DNA of 64,000 nucleotides. It comes from Vagococcus penaei (GTDB lineage: Bacteria > Bacillota > Bacilli > Lactobacillales > Vagococcaceae). Each line of letters begins with the position of its first letter. Position 1 is the stretch's first letter. Below the pieces are notes generated by a model. The model saw only the letters and a list, made by a program, of their open reading frames with translations, was not told the DNA's origin and did not search any database. Positions 42,566-52,986 of this stretch are shown one piece after another. The stretch lies in assembly GCF_001998885.1 (NCBI RefSeq), contig NZ_CP019609.1, positions 1,662,001 to 1,726,000 of the forward strand, read 5' to 3'. Made by a program: the position numbers and the translations under genes.

Positions 42566-44845
42566 TTATTTTTCTAGTGGAGCAGTTAGTGAATCGATAA
42601 TGGTATATGTTTTATCGTACAACGTCACATCTAATGTTTCACCGCTTAGTAAGCTGATAGTCACTGTATCAGAAACAATGACATGTAATAGACGTCCACG
42701 ATAGTTAATATGGAAAGCATATTTTGTCCATTGTGATGGTAGGAATGGCGCAAAACTTAGTGACTCATCAAAAGTTTTCATTTGGGCAAAACCTTGGACG
42801 ATTGCTAACCAGCTACCAGTCATTGAAGTAATATGTAAACCATCTTCAGTATCATTATTATAATTATCTAAATCGAGACGAGCTGTTCGTTGATACATTT
42901 CAATCGCTTTTTCTTCCATCCCTAGTTCAGCTGCTAAAATTGAGTGAATACATGGTGATAAAGAAGATTCGTGAACGGTCATTGGTTCATAAAAATCAAA
43001 GTTACGGCGTTTTTCTTCCATTGTAAATTGATTATTAAAGAAATAAATTCCTTGGAGCACATCAGCTTGCTTAATAAAACAAGAGCGTAAAATATGATCC
43101 CAAGACCAATTTTGATTTAATGGTACATCAGTTGCTGCTAAATCAGAGACTGGCATTAAATCTTTGTCTAAGAAAGTATCATGTTGAACGAAGATTCCTA
43201 ATTCTTCATCTGTTGGATAATACATGTGTTGACGAATATCTTCCCATTTTTTTACTTCTTCATCAGAAATGGTAATTGTCGCATTTTCTTTGAATTTTTT
43301 GTAAGACTCTAGAGTATAATTTAAAACCCAAGTTGCAATCACATTTGTATACCAGTTATTGTTGACGTTATTTTCATACTCATTTGGTCCAGTTACGCCA
43401 TGAATCATGTATTTTTGGTGACGTTTTGAGTAATGCACTCGGTCAGCCCAAAAACGTGCGATTTCAACTAAAACTTCGAGACCTTCATTGGCTAAGTAAG
43501 ATGTGTCTCCTGTGTAATTTGTGTAGTTATAAATGGCATAAGCAATCGCACCATTACGATGAATTTCTTCAAAAGTAATCTCCCATTCATTATGACATTC
43601 CACACCTGTAAAAGTTACCATTGGGTAAAGTGCCCCTTTTAACCCTTGTTGGCGAGCATTGTGTTGTGCTTGTGGCAATTGATTGTGACGGTATTTTAAT
43701 AAATTTTCAGTTACTTTTGGTTCAGCTAAAGCCAAGTATAGTGGGACAGCATAGGCTTCAGTATCCCAATAAGTTGCTCCGCCATATTTTTCACCTGTGA
43801 ATCCTTTAGGTCCAATGTTCAATCGCTCATCTTCACCATAGTAAGTTGAGAATAGTTGGAATAAATTAAAGCGAATACCTTGTTGTGCTTCCGCATCACC
43901 TTCAATAACTACGTCAGCTAGTTCCCAACGTTTTTCCCAAGCAGCTTGGTGATCGGTTTTTAATGTCGCCACACCCATTTGATTGATATCGGTCATTAAT
44001 TTGCCAGCAATGTCAAGTTGTTCAGTTTCAAGAATATCACGACTAGTGACAATGATCACTTTTTTAGTTAAGTTAAAGGTCTCGTTGAGTTGTAAGTCAG
44101 AGATAAATGTTTCAGTAGCAGTTAAAAAGCTTGTTTCTTTTTCAGCTAAGACTGGTTTGTTTGATTCGTGAGCCATCATAGCAGTAATTGTAAATTGCTC
44201 AATAGCAAAATTATTTGGAATGGTACGAGCTGTCACGAAAGAGTATCCCTTATCGTGTGTCCCAACATTGAGTTCTTCCCAGAACATGTCATCATAGTTG
44301 CTGTCTTCGTTATGGACGTTATTATCAAGTTTTGAGACAACTTTAATTGTTGCGTTGCCTGCCAGTAGAGTTGCTGAAAAGTTAATAATTCCTAATTCTT
44401 TTGTAGTTAAGCTTAAAAAGCGCTCAAAATGACATTTGACTTTTGCGTCACCGACAGTTACAACAAATTCACGTGTTAATATCCCGTGTTGCATGTTTAA
44501 CTCTTGGTAAAAATGTTCAACCGGCATTGTAGCTAAATCGATTTTTGTGTCATTAATATAAATATCCATAGCAATAAAGTTGATAGCATTAATTACTTTA
44601 CCAAAATAGTCTGGATACCCGTTTTTCCACCAACCGACACGAGTTTTGTCTGGATACCAAACACCAGCAATATACGTGCCTTGGTGATGGTCGCCACTGA
44701 AGCCTTCTTCAAAGTTACCACGCATTCCCATATAGCCGTTGCCTGTACTAGTTAGTGATTCTTGTAAACGTAAATCATTAGTATGTAAGTGAGAGGTTGT
44801 TAGTTTCCATGGATCGATATCAAATAATCTTTTTAAGTGTTGCAT
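42566..44845 (-). CDS. malP: Maltose phosphorylase (glycoside hydrolase family 65)
   Basis: The 759-residue GH65 phosphorylase converts maltose and phosphate to glucose and beta-glucose 1-phosphate. Family segments include [34 protein letters not shown] and the catalytic-acid region [18 protein letters not shown]. The sequence closely follows lactobacillal and enterococcal maltose phosphorylases. It is the first gene of the leftward mal unit, divergent from the maltose PTS. An AAGGAGGAA site precedes the ATG. Kojibiose or trehalose phosphorylase activity is a less likely alternative, given the mal context. Confidence 0.92.
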   Translation of the reverse strand: MQHLKRLFDIDPWKLTTSHLHTNDLRLQESLTSTGNGYMGMRGNFEEGFSGDHHQGTYIAGVWYPDKTRVGWWKNGYPDYFGKVINAINFIAMDIYINDTKIDLATMPVEHFYQELNMQHGILTREFVVTVGDAKVKCHFERFLSLTTKELGIINFSATLLAGNATIKVVSKLDNNVHNEDSNYDDMFWEELNVGTHDKGYSFVTARTIPNNFAIEQFTITAMMAHESNKPVLAEKETSFLTATETFISDLQLNETFNLTKKVIIVTSRDILETEQLDIAGKLMTDINQMGVATLKTDHQAAWEKRWELADVVIEGDAEAQQGIRFNLFQLFSTYYGEDERLNIGPKGFTGEKYGGATYWDTEAYAVPLYLALAEPKVTENLLKYRHNQLPQAQHNARQQGLKGALYPMVTFTGVECHNEWEITFEEIHRNGAIAYAIYNYTNYTGDTSYLANEGLEVLVEIARFWADRVHYSKRHQKYMIHGVTGPNEYENNVNNNWYTNVIATWVLNYTLESYKKFKENATITISDEEVKKWEDIRQHMYYPTDEELGIFVQHDTFLDKDLMPVSDLAATDVPLNQNWSWDHILRSCFIKQADVLQGIYFFNNQFTMEEKRRNFDFYEPMTVHESSLSPCIHSILAAELGMEEKAIEMYQRTARLDLDNYNNDTEDGLHITSMTGSWLAIVQGFAQMKTFDESLSFAPFLPSQWTKYAFHINYRGRLLHVIVSDTVTISLLSGETLDVTLYDKTYTIIDSLTAPLEK

Positions 44846-44880
44846 GAAGGTTCCTCCTTAAAGTAAATATCTTTAATGCT

Positions 44881-44909
44881 ATAATAAACGCAAACGGTTG
44901 CGAAATCAA
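44881..44909 (-). promoter_or_regulatory. malP promoter with MalR-type operator in the spacer
   Basis: On the minus strand TTGATT (44904-44909), a 17-bp spacer and TATTAT (44881-44886). The LacI-type operator CGCAAACGGTTGCG (44889-44902) fills the spacer, so a bound repressor would cover the promoter. Confidence 0.85.
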
Positions 44910-45018
44910 TAGTAAAATTGAAAAACATAAAAAAATTAAAAAATCCTTGTTTTAAAATGAATATATAGTAGGTAAATAATAGTTATCCATGGATTAAAAG
45001 AAATTAATAAAAATAAAC

Positions 45019-45070
45019 TTTACAGAATTACTAGGAAAAGCTATAATCAGTTTTAACGAAAACGATTGCG
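45019..45070 (+). promoter_or_regulatory. malT promoter with MalR/CcpA-type operator
   Basis: TTTACA (45019-45024), 17-bp spacer, TATAAT (45042-45047). The LacI-family operator CGAAAACGATTGCG (45057-45070) covers the predicted transcription start. It also resembles a catabolite-responsive element. Confidence 0.85.
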
Positions 45071-45097
45071 TTAAAAAGGTGAAGAAGGGTGAAGAAG

Positions 45098-47272
45098 ATG
45101 AAAAAAGTATTTAATTTTGAGTTTTGGCAAAAGTTTGGGAAAGCTTTAATGGTTGTCGTGGCAGTTATGCCGGCTGCTGGTTTAATGATTAGTATTGGTA
45201 AAACGTTACCATTAATTAACCAAAATCTAGCACCATTAGTTACAACTGGTAGTGTTATTGAGAATATAGGTTGGGGTATTATTGGTAACTTACACATTTT
45301 ATTCGCATTAGCGATTGGTGGTAGTTGGGCAAAAGAACGCGCAGGAGGTGCTTTTGCAGCCGGAATATCGTTCATTTTAATCAACCGTATTACTGGGGCA
45401 ATTTTTGGTGTAACAAATGATATGTTAGGCAATGAAGAGGCCTTCACTCATACAATATTCGGTACAAAAATCATGGTCAAGGGTTTCTTTACTAGCGTTT
45501 TAGAGACACCTGCTTTAAATATGGGTGTGTTTGTTGGGATTATTGCTGGTTTTGTTGGAGCAATGGCTTATAATAAATACTATAACTATCGTCGTTTACC
45601 AGATGCGCTATCATTTTTTAATGGAAAACGCTTTGTGCCATTTGTCGTTATTTTATGGTCAGTTATTGTGTCGTTAGTTTTAGCCGTTGTTTGGCCAAGT
45701 ATCCAAGCAAGTATCAATAATTTTGGCTTATGGATTGCGTCATCGCAAGACACAGCACCTATTCTAGCGCCATTCCTATACGGTACATTGGAACGGTTAT
45801 TGTTACCATTTGGCTTACATCATATGTTAACGATTCCGATTAACTATACGCAACTAGGTGGTACATACGAAATTTTATCTGGTGTTCATGCTGGAACGGT
45901 TGTGTACGGTCAAGACCCATTGTGGTTAGCTTGGGCCACAGATTTAGTCAATTTACAAAATGCCGGAGACATGACACAGTATAATCAGGTATTAAATAAT
46001 TGGACACCTGCCCGTTTTAAAGTTGGCCAAATGATTGGAGCAACAGGTATTTTAATGGGCTTGACTTTAGCAATGTATCGTAATGTTGATGCTGACAAAC
46101 GAGTACAATACAAATCAATGTATGTATCAGCAGCTTTAGCTGTATTCTTGACAGGCGTAACAGAACCTCTAGAGTTTATGTTTATGTTTGCAGCAGTTCC
46201 GTTGTATATTGTTTATGCTATTTTACAAGGGACAGCTTTTGCTTTAGCCGATATCATCAGTTTACGTGTGCATTCATTTGGTAATATTGAGTTACTCACA
46301 CGGGTCCCAATTGCTGTTAAAGCGGGTCTGGGCGGTGACTTAATCAATTTTGTTTTAGCAAGTATTTTTTATGCAGTCTTTACTTACTTTTTAGCTAATT
46401 TTTTAATTAAAAAATTTAACTATGCTACACCTGGTCGTAATGGTAATTATGAAAGTGACCGACCAGTTGACACAGCATCTACAAGTTCTTCGTTGACAGG
46501 TGTTAGTCAACAAGTCATTGATATTGTTAATTTATTAGGTGGTCGAGAAAATATTGTGGATGTTGATGCTTGTATGACTCGCCTACGAGTGACTGTGAAA
46601 GAGATGGGACAAGTAGGTAGCGAAGAAGCTTGGAAGCGTGCTGGAGCGATGGGCTTAATTTTGAAGGATAATGGCGTACAAGCTGTTTACGGACCGAAAG
46701 CGGATGTTATTAAATCAGATGTTCAAGATTTATTAGAATCTGGCGTCGATATTCCTAAAAAAGATGTAGTTGAAAGCGAGTCAGTCGTTGAACCTAAAAC
46801 GACACAATATCAAGGTAAGACACTGTCATTACTTACTGTGGCAGAAGGTGAAGTGATTGATTTAGAAGATGTTTCAGATCAAGTATTCTCACAAAAAATG
46901 ATGGGTGAAGGCTTCGCTGTGACACCAGTAGGGACAGCGGTCTATACACCAGTCACAGGTAAGATAGTATCAATTTTCCCAACAAAACATGCGATTGGGA
47001 TTCAGGCAGAGGATGGTTTAGAAATACTTGTACATATGGGGTTAGACACTGTCGATATGAAACAATCAGCGTTTAATGTTAGTGTGACGGAAGGTGATAC
47101 AGTTCAAGCAGGTCAACTCATTGCCGAAGCTGACTGGTCATTAGTCGAGGCAGAAGGAAAGGCGACCACAATTGTCGTCGTTGTGACTAATAGTCAACTG
47201 TTAGAATCTGCAAAACTGACCGTTAGAGGGCCCGTTCAGCCACAAGCAAGTGTTGCCCAAGTAAGGTATTAA
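45098..47272 (+). CDS. malT: Maltose-specific PTS transporter EIICBA
   Basis: The 724-residue phosphotransferase permease has three domains. EIIC (residues 1-450, about ten membrane segments, PFGLHHMLTIPIN) is followed by EIIB with phosphorylated Cys492 in VDACMTRLRV. The last domain is EIIA with phosphorylated His646 in ILVHMGLDTV. It imports and phosphorylates a glucoside. The neighbouring mapP and malP identify it as the enterococcal MalT type, which delivers maltose 6'-phosphate. A GTG at 45089 overlaps the ribosome binding site, so the ATG at 45098 is used. It heads malT-mapP-malR. Confidence 0.9.
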   Translation: MKKVFNFEFWQKFGKALMVVVAVMPAAGLMISIGKTLPLINQNLAPLVTTGSVIENIGWGIIGNLHILFALAIGGSWAKERAGGAFAAGISFILINRITGAIFGVTNDMLGNEEAFTHTIFGTKIMVKGFFTSVLETPALNMGVFVGIIAGFVGAMAYNKYYNYRRLPDALSFFNGKRFVPFVVILWSVIVSLVLAVVWPSIQASINNFGLWIASSQDTAPILAPFLYGTLERLLLPFGLHHMLTIPINYTQLGGTYEILSGVHAGTVVYGQDPLWLAWATDLVNLQNAGDMTQYNQVLNNWTPARFKVGQMIGATGILMGLTLAMYRNVDADKRVQYKSMYVSAALAVFLTGVTEPLEFMFMFAAVPLYIVYAILQGTAFALADIISLRVHSFGNIELLTRVPIAVKAGLGGDLINFVLASIFYAVFTYFLANFLIKKFNYATPGRNGNYESDRPVDTASTSSSLTGVSQQVIDIVNLLGGRENIVDVDACMTRLRVTVKEMGQVGSEEAWKRAGAMGLILKDNGVQAVYGPKADVIKSDVQDLLESGVDIPKKDVVESESVVEPKTTQYQGKTLSLLTVAEGEVIDLEDVSDQVFSQKMMGEGFAVTPVGTAVYTPVTGKIVSIFPTKHAIGIQAEDGLEILVHMGLDTVDMKQSAFNVSVTEGDTVQAGQLIAEADWSLVEAEGKATTIVVVVTNSQLLESAKLTVRGPVQPQASVAQVRY

Positions 47273-47288
47273 CAAAGGAGTGTTAGCG

Positions 47289-48104
47289 ATGAAGTGTTTA
47301 ACGTTAAATACGCATAGTTGGTTAGAGAGTGATCCTCTGACTAAGCTGGCTAATTTAGCCACGTTTATTCATACTGAAAGAGTTGATGTTATTGCCTTAC
47401 AAGAAGTCAATCAATTGATTGCTACAGCTAATGTGGTTAACTTAGACGACTTTTTTATTCCGATTGCGAGTGAGACAGTACCGATTAAGCAAGATAATTA
47501 TGCAATACAATTAATCGCTAAATTAAAAGAATTAGGTGATAATTATTATTGGAGTTGGTGTTATAGTCATGTTGGGTATGATAAATATCATGAAGGAGTG
47601 GCAATTTTAGCCAAACGACCATTTGTGGCGAACGCTATCCTAGTGTCACCAATGGATGATCCGTTGAATTATCGAACACGTAGGCAACTCATCGCATCTT
47701 TTTCTGATTATCATGTATTAAGTGGGCATTATTCTTGGTGGACTGGTAACCAATTAGAAGGGTTCCAAGCTGAATGGCAAGCAACACTTAATGAATTAAA
47801 AAATTATTCAGGCAAGAAATTATTAGCAGGTGATTTTAATGCTCCAAGCAATCGACTAAATGAAAGTTATGCGTTGATTTGTCAAAGTTTTACCGATACG
47901 TATCATGAAGCGCAAGAACAAATTGGATCTGCCACAGTTGGTCAAACAATTGATGGTTGGCAAGATGTGACGGAGGCAATGCGAATTGATTATGTATTTA
48001 TGTCATCTAGTTGCCAAGTTCAATCATATCGAGTAGTATTTGATGGCAAGCAACAACCAATAATTAGTGATCATTTTGGTGTGTTAGTTGATATCATGAT
48101 TTAG
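47289..48104 (+). CDS. mapP: Maltose 6'-phosphate phosphatase
   Basis: The 271-residue protein of the endonuclease/exonuclease/phosphatase fold has metal and catalytic motifs VIALQEVNQ, LLAGDFNAPS and ISDHFGVLVD. In Enterococcus faecalis the equivalent protein, between the maltose PTS and a LacI regulator, dephosphorylates maltose 6'-phosphate so that maltose phosphorylase can use it. The same gene order is seen here. AAAGGAG sets the ATG at 47289; an earlier GTG overlaps that site. Confidence 0.88.
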   Translation: MKCLTLNTHSWLESDPLTKLANLATFIHTERVDVIALQEVNQLIATANVVNLDDFFIPIASETVPIKQDNYAIQLIAKLKELGDNYYWSWCYSHVGYDKYHEGVAILAKRPFVANAILVSPMDDPLNYRTRRQLIASFSDYHVLSGHYSWWTGNQLEGFQAEWQATLNELKNYSGKKLLAGDFNAPSNRLNESYALICQSFTDTYHEAQEQIGSATVGQTIDGWQDVTEAMRIDYVFMSSSCQVQSYRVVFDGKQQPIISDHFGVLVDIMI

Positions 48105-48127
48105 TTTGATAAGGGAGCGTAGAAGGT

Positions 48128-49138
48128 ATGAGTGTAACGATTAAAGATGTTGCAAAAGCAGTAGGAGTGGCACCGTCAACTGTGTCACGAACTTTGCAAG
48201 ATCATCCTAGTATTTCACTGGAAACAAAAGAACGTGTAAGAAAAGCTATGGATAGGTTAGGGTATGTGCCGAATGCTTCAGCCCAAAACTTAGCAAATAA
48301 ATATTCGAATACTATTGGGGTAATTTTGCCGGAAATTACGACTAAAGATCGACGGAGTAATCCATTTTATTTAGAAGTCATTACGGCAATGAATGAAGAA
48401 GCACGTAAACAAAAAGTTACGATAGCGATTGCCTCAGGTGAAACCCAAACAGAGTTACTTGAAAATGTTCAGTTGATGTATCGTCAAAAACGAGTAGATG
48501 GTTTTGTCATGCTTTACGTTCAAGAGAATGATTTGGTGCTAGATTATTTAGTGGCTAATAATGTACCATGTACCATTATAGGTAATCCTTATCGATACAA
48601 TAATGAATCAAATTGTGTCGATAATGACAATCAATTACTAGGTCGAACAGCCACACAACACCTCATTGATAAAGGTCATGAACGAATTGTATTTGTGACA
48701 AATAATGATCAAGAAAACTTTTTTAAAGAACGTTATGGTGGCTATGTTAAAGCGATGAGTCAAAATCAGCTAGCGCCAATTGATTATTTTTGTTTAAAAC
48801 AACCAACTGATTATTTAGTTTTTGAAGAATATTTAAAAGCTGAACGACCAACTGGTTGCATTGCGATTGATGATATGTTTGCGATGCGTCTTATTCAAAT
48901 GGTTAATTTGTTTGGTTTTTCTGTACCAGATGATATCTCCGTGATTAGTTTTAATAATTCTATTTTTACGACATTAATTCATCCATATATTACGTCATTA
49001 GATATTCATGCAGAATTACTAGGTAAGACGGCTTTGGAAGAATTTTTAATTCAATTAAAAGATGAGCAAGCAATGAAAAAACGAGTGATTATTCCTCACA
49101 CTTTGATTGAAAATGAAACGGTGAGAGATTTAACTTAA
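48128..49138 (+). CDS. malR: LacI family maltose regulator MalR
   Basis: The 336-residue LacI/GalR repressor has an N-terminal helix-turn-helix (TIKDVAKAVGVAPSTVSRTL), hinge region and periplasmic-binding-protein-like effector domain. As the last gene of malT-mapP-malR it probably controls the two CGCAA/TTGCG operators in the malP-malT gap. A terminator follows. Confidence 0.9.
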   Translation: MSVTIKDVAKAVGVAPSTVSRTLQDHPSISLETKERVRKAMDRLGYVPNASAQNLANKYSNTIGVILPEITTKDRRSNPFYLEVITAMNEEARKQKVTIAIASGETQTELLENVQLMYRQKRVDGFVMLYVQENDLVLDYLVANNVPCTIIGNPYRYNNESNCVDNDNQLLGRTATQHLIDKGHERIVFVTNNDQENFFKERYGGYVKAMSQNQLAPIDYFCLKQPTDYLVFEEYLKAERPTGCIAIDDMFAMRLIQMVNLFGFSVPDDISVISFNNSIFTTLIHPYITSLDIHAELLGKTALEEFLIQLKDEQAMKKRVIIPHTLIENETVRDLT

Positions 49139-49140
49139 TG

Positions 49141-49189
49141 AAAAAGACTACGACTGAGATGTTCAACATTTTAGTCGTAGTTTTTTTTA
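49141..49189 (+). terminator. Rho-independent terminator after malR
   Basis: AAAGACTACGACT...CATTTTAGTCGTAGT inverted repeat followed by T8. Its T run abuts the first gal operator. Confidence 0.85.
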
Positions 49190-49245
49190 TTTAGTAAATA
49201 AACTTGATAAAATTTAGTAAATAAATTATAATTAATTTACTAAAT
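49189..49245 (+). promoter_or_regulatory. gal operon promoter with three GalR-type operators
   Basis: TTGATA (49204-49209), 17-bp spacer, TATAAT (49227-49232). Three copies of the palindrome ATTTASTAAAT occur: 49189-49199 upstream of -35, 49212-49222 within the spacer, and 49235-49245 just after -10. Their centres are exactly 23 bp apart. The likely ligand is the LacI-family GalR encoded downstream. Confidence 0.8.
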
Positions 49246-49265
49246 AAAATAGCGAGGTGCCAAAA

Positions 49266-50435
49266 ATGATTGAGACATTAAACGAGACATTTATCAAAAT
49301 TTTTAACGAAAAACCTGAAAGCGCTTATTTTGCGCCGGGTAGAATTAATTTAATTGGTGAACACACAGATTATAATGGTGGTAATGTTTTTCCGTGTGCA
49401 ATTTCGTATGGAACGTATGGGGTTGTTAAAGCTCGTGAGGATCGACTAGTAAGACTTTACTCAATGAATTTTCCGGATTTAGGGATTAAAGAATTTAGTT
49501 TAGATGATTTAACCTATAAAGAAGCCGATAACTGGGCTAATTATCCAAAGGGTATGATAGGTTACTTATACGATTTAGTTGACAATAAAGAAGCTGTAAC
49601 TGGTTTTGATGTGGTCATTTTTGGTGATATTCCAAATGGAGCAGGCTTATCGTCATCAGCATCAATAGAACTCTTAACTGGTGTTATTGTAGAAGATTTA
49701 TGGCAACTCACGTTAGATCGTGTTGAGTTAGTCAAGTTGGGACAAAAAGTGGAAAATCATTTTATTGGTGTAAATTCAGGGATTATGGATCAATTCGCCA
49801 TTGGAATGGGACAAAAAGATCAAGCCATTTTATTAGATTGTCATACTTTGAATTATGAAATGGTACCAGTACATCTTGAAAATGAAAAAATTCTAATTAT
49901 GAATACTAATAAGCGTCGTGAATTGGCTGATTCAAAATATAATGAACGCCGTGCAGAATGTGATGAAGCACTACGTCGTTTACAGACAGTTACAGATATT
50001 CAAGCTTTAGGCGAGTTAAGTTTAGCTCAATTTGATGAATTAAAAGCGGTCATTAAGGATGATACGTTAGAAAAACGTGCACGCCACGCAGTTGCTGAAA
50101 ATCAACGAACTCTTGAAGCTAAACAAGCTCTTGAAGCCAATGATTTACAGACTTTTGGTGAGCTATTAAATGCGTCACATCAATCATTAAGAGATGACTA
50201 TGAAGTAACGGGTCAAGAATTAGATACAATCGTGGCTCTAACACAAGCGCAAAATGGTGTGATTGGTGCTAGAATGACAGGTGCTGGTTTTGGAGGCTGT
50301 GCGATTGCTTTAGTAAAAGAGGATAAATTACCAGAGATTATTCAAGCTGTTGGTAAAGCTTATCAAGAAAAAATTGGTTACGAGGCTGATTTTTATGTAG
50401 CAAGTATAGCAGATGGTGCAAAAAAAATAGATTAG
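49266..50435 (+). CDS. galK: Galactokinase
   Basis: The 389-residue GHMP kinase phosphorylates alpha-galactose to galactose 1-phosphate. The galactokinase signature GRINLIGEHTDYNGG, the ATP-binding GAGLSSSASIELL and the C-terminal GARMTGAGFGGCAIAL are present. GAGGTG is the ribosome binding site, so the ATG at 49266 is used rather than the in-frame GTG at 49257. It is the first gene of galK-galE-galT-galR-galM. Confidence 0.97.
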   Translation: MIETLNETFIKIFNEKPESAYFAPGRINLIGEHTDYNGGNVFPCAISYGTYGVVKAREDRLVRLYSMNFPDLGIKEFSLDDLTYKEADNWANYPKGMIGYLYDLVDNKEAVTGFDVVIFGDIPNGAGLSSSASIELLTGVIVEDLWQLTLDRVELVKLGQKVENHFIGVNSGIMDQFAIGMGQKDQAILLDCHTLNYEMVPVHLENEKILIMNTNKRRELADSKYNERRAECDEALRRLQTVTDIQALGELSLAQFDELKAVIKDDTLEKRARHAVAENQRTLEAKQALEANDLQTFGELLNASHQSLRDDYEVTGQELDTIVALTQAQNGVIGARMTGAGFGGCAIALVKEDKLPEIIQAVGKAYQEKIGYEADFYVASIADGAKKID

Positions 50436-50447
50436 GAGACGATTTTG

Positions 50448-51437
50448 ATGACAATAGCAGTTTTAGGTGGAGCAGGTTACATTGGATCTCATTTTGTAAA
50501 AACGTTAGTTGAATCAGGTCAAGATACAATCGTGATTGATAATTTATTGACGGGACATCGTGAAGCGATACATCCAGATGCACGTTTTTATGAAGGGGAT
50601 ATCCGCGATAAGGTTTTTTTAAGTGAGGTATTTGATAAAGAGTCAATTGACGGTGTCGTACATTTTGCTGCAAGTAGTTTAGTAGGGGAATCAGTTGATA
50701 ATCCGTTGAAATACTTTAATAATAATGTTTACGGGACGCAAATTGTCTTAGAAGTAATGAAAGAGCATGATGTGAAAGCTATCGTCTTTTCATCAACAGC
50801 TGCAACGTATGGAGAGCCAGCTGAATTACCGATTACTGAAACAACACCGACTAATCCTAAAAATCCATACGGTGAAAGTAAATTAATGATGGAAAAAATG
50901 ATGCATTGGTGCGATGAAGCCTATGGAATCAAATATGTTGCGCTACGTTACTTTAATGTAGCAGGAGCTAGCTTAGATACAACAATTGGTGAAGATCATC
51001 ATCCTGAAACACATTTAGTCCCGATTATTCTACAGGCGGCTTTAGGTCAACGTGAACAAGTTACCATTTTTGGTGATGATTATGCTACTGCAGATGGTAC
51101 TTGTGTGAGAGATTATGTACATGTTGTTGACTTAGCCCAAGCCCATTTATTAGCTCTTGACTACCTAAAAGCTGGTCATGACAGTACCGAGTTTAATTTA
51201 GGAAGTAGTGAAGGTTTTTCTGTAAAAGAAATGGTAGAAGAAGCAAAACGTGTAACACAACGTCCGATTAAGGCGGTTTTAGGCCCACGTCGAGCAGGTG
51301 ATCCGGCTCAGTTAGTAGCATCTTCTGAAAAAGCTCAAACAGTTCTTGGATGGAAACCACAGTATACAAATGTTGAGACTATCATTAAAACAGCTTGGAA
51401 ATGGCACGAAACTCATCCTAATGGGTATCAAAAATAA
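50448..51437 (+). CDS. galE: UDP-glucose 4-epimerase
   Basis: The 329-residue short-chain dehydrogenase-type epimerase has NAD motif [11 protein letters not shown], catalytic Tyr/Lys in [13 protein letters not shown] and Ser in [11 protein letters not shown]. It interconverts UDP-galactose and UDP-glucose in the Leloir pathway. A TTG at 50445 precedes the ATG, but the ATG is better spaced from AGGAG. It lies 12 bases after galK. Confidence 0.96.
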   Translation: MTIAVLGGAGYIGSHFVKTLVESGQDTIVIDNLLTGHREAIHPDARFYEGDIRDKVFLSEVFDKESIDGVVHFAASSLVGESVDNPLKYFNNNVYGTQIVLEVMKEHDVKAIVFSSTAATYGEPAELPITETTPTNPKNPYGESKLMMEKMMHWCDEAYGIKYVALRYFNVAGASLDTTIGEDHHPETHLVPIILQAALGQREQVTIFGDDYATADGTCVRDYVHVVDLAQAHLLALDYLKAGHDSTEFNLGSSEGFSVKEMVEEAKRVTQRPIKAVLGPRRAGDPAQLVASSEKAQTVLGWKPQYTNVETIIKTAWKWHETHPNGYQK

Positions 51438-51453
51438 AGGTGGTATAGGACAA

Positions 51454-52950
51454 ATGTCAAAAGATGAATTAATTTATCATGTCACTTCGGCATTGATTGC
51501 ATCAGGACCATGGACGGAGCTAGACCGAATTTATTTACAAAATCGGTTGCTAGGCTTAGTTGGTGAAACAAGTTTTCAAACACCCAGTAATTTAGTACAG
51601 ACAGCCTTTAATCAAGCGGAGTTACTTAGTCAGCTCGATGAATTGATTAATATAGCTATTGCCAACGAGGTTATTGAAAATAATCAAAGTGCGCGTGATA
51701 TTTTAGAAAGTCAGATAATGGATTTGATGACACCAGCACCATCAGTTGTTAATGAAACTTTTACAGGTTATTATAATGAAGACCCTAAGAAGGCGACAGA
51801 TTATTTTTATGACCTTAGTCAAAGAAATAATTACATTAAAACGCGTCAAATTGAAAAAAATATTCGTTATACATATCCATCGGTTTATGGTAATTTAGAA
51901 ATTACTATTAACTTGTCCAAGCCTGAGAAAGATCCAAAACAGATTGCCCTAGAAAAAAATACACCAAAGAGTCATTATCCTAAGTGTTTACTTTGTATGG
52001 AAAATGAAGGCTATGAAGGTCATATTACACACCCTGCTCGGACGAATCATCGAATCATTCGTCTCGATTTAGCGGGAGATCTATGGGGCATGCAGTATTC
52101 ACCTTATGCTTATTATGATGAACATGCGATTTTTTTATCTAGCCAACATCGCCCAATGGCAATCAATCGACGTTGTTTTGAGCATTTGTTGCAAATCGTT
52201 GATATCTTGCCACATTATTTTGTGGGCTCGAATGCTGATTTGCCAATTGTTGGTGGGTCAATTCTAAGTCATGATCACTTTCAAGGTGGTGGTCATACAT
52301 TTGCAATGGCAGAAGCACCTATTGAAACCGAGTTTACGCTAAAGGAGTATCCTGAAATTCAAGCGGGAATTGTTAAGTGGCCAATGTCAGTTATTCGATT
52401 AACAAGTGAATCAAAAGAACAACTAGTCGATGCATCTGTTTATGTGTTGAAGCAATGGCAAGAATATAGTCAACCAGAGTTAGATATTGTAGCAGAAACA
52501 GCAGATGGTGTTAAACATCATACGATTACACCGATTGCTAGAAAACGTGGTACTAGCTATGAACTAGACTTAGTGTTGCGAGATAATAATGTTTCAGAAA
52601 CTTATCCTGATGGTATTTTCCATCCACATCCAGAGGTTCAACACATCAAAAAAGAGAATATTGGATTAATCGAAGTGATGGGCTTAGCGATTTTACCACC
52701 TCGTTTGAAGGATGAGTTGCAGGAAGTTAGTGCTTATTTACTTGGAAAAGATAATGAGATAGCAGATTATCATATCGCTTGGGCACAACAAATTAAAGAT
52801 AAACATTCAGAAATAAATGAAGAGTCAGTTGATAAGTTAGTTCTTCAAGAAGTCGGTGTGGTGTTCGAACAAGTACTACATGACGCGGGTGTATTTAAAC
52901 GGGATACGGAAGGCCAACAAGCATTTCAAGCGTTTGTCGCAACATTATAA
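51454..52950 (+). CDS. galT: UDP-glucose--hexose-1-phosphate uridylyltransferase (type II GalT)
   Basis: The 498-residue GalT of the Firmicute-specific long class has segments SHYPKCLLCMENEGYEGH, GGSILSHDHFQGGGHTFAM and the catalytic His region. It exchanges UMP between UDP-glucose and galactose 1-phosphate. The frame extends upstream into galE, but the ATG at 51454 has the usual family N-terminus and a GGTGG site, 16 bases after the galE stop. Confidence 0.96.
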   Translation: MSKDELIYHVTSALIASGPWTELDRIYLQNRLLGLVGETSFQTPSNLVQTAFNQAELLSQLDELINIAIANEVIENNQSARDILESQIMDLMTPAPSVVNETFTGYYNEDPKKATDYFYDLSQRNNYIKTRQIEKNIRYTYPSVYGNLEITINLSKPEKDPKQIALEKNTPKSHYPKCLLCMENEGYEGHITHPARTNHRIIRLDLAGDLWGMQYSPYAYYDEHAIFLSSQHRPMAINRRCFEHLLQIVDILPHYFVGSNADLPIVGGSILSHDHFQGGGHTFAMAEAPIETEFTLKEYPEIQAGIVKWPMSVIRLTSESKEQLVDASVYVLKQWQEYSQPELDIVAETADGVKHHTITPIARKRGTSYELDLVLRDNNVSETYPDGIFHPHPEVQHIKKENIGLIEVMGLAILPPRLKDELQEVSAYLLGKDNEIADYHIAWAQQIKDKHSEINEESVDKLVLQEVGVVFEQVLHDAGVFKRDTEGQQAFQAFVATL

Positions 52951-52986
52951 ATTTATAGTATTAAGTATGAGGAAGGGGAGATCACC

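Noticed and set aside
51346-51453. Upstream extension of galT into galE
   Set aside because: The GalT family N-terminus and ribosome binding site fit the ATG at 51454; the extension only reads galE out of frame.
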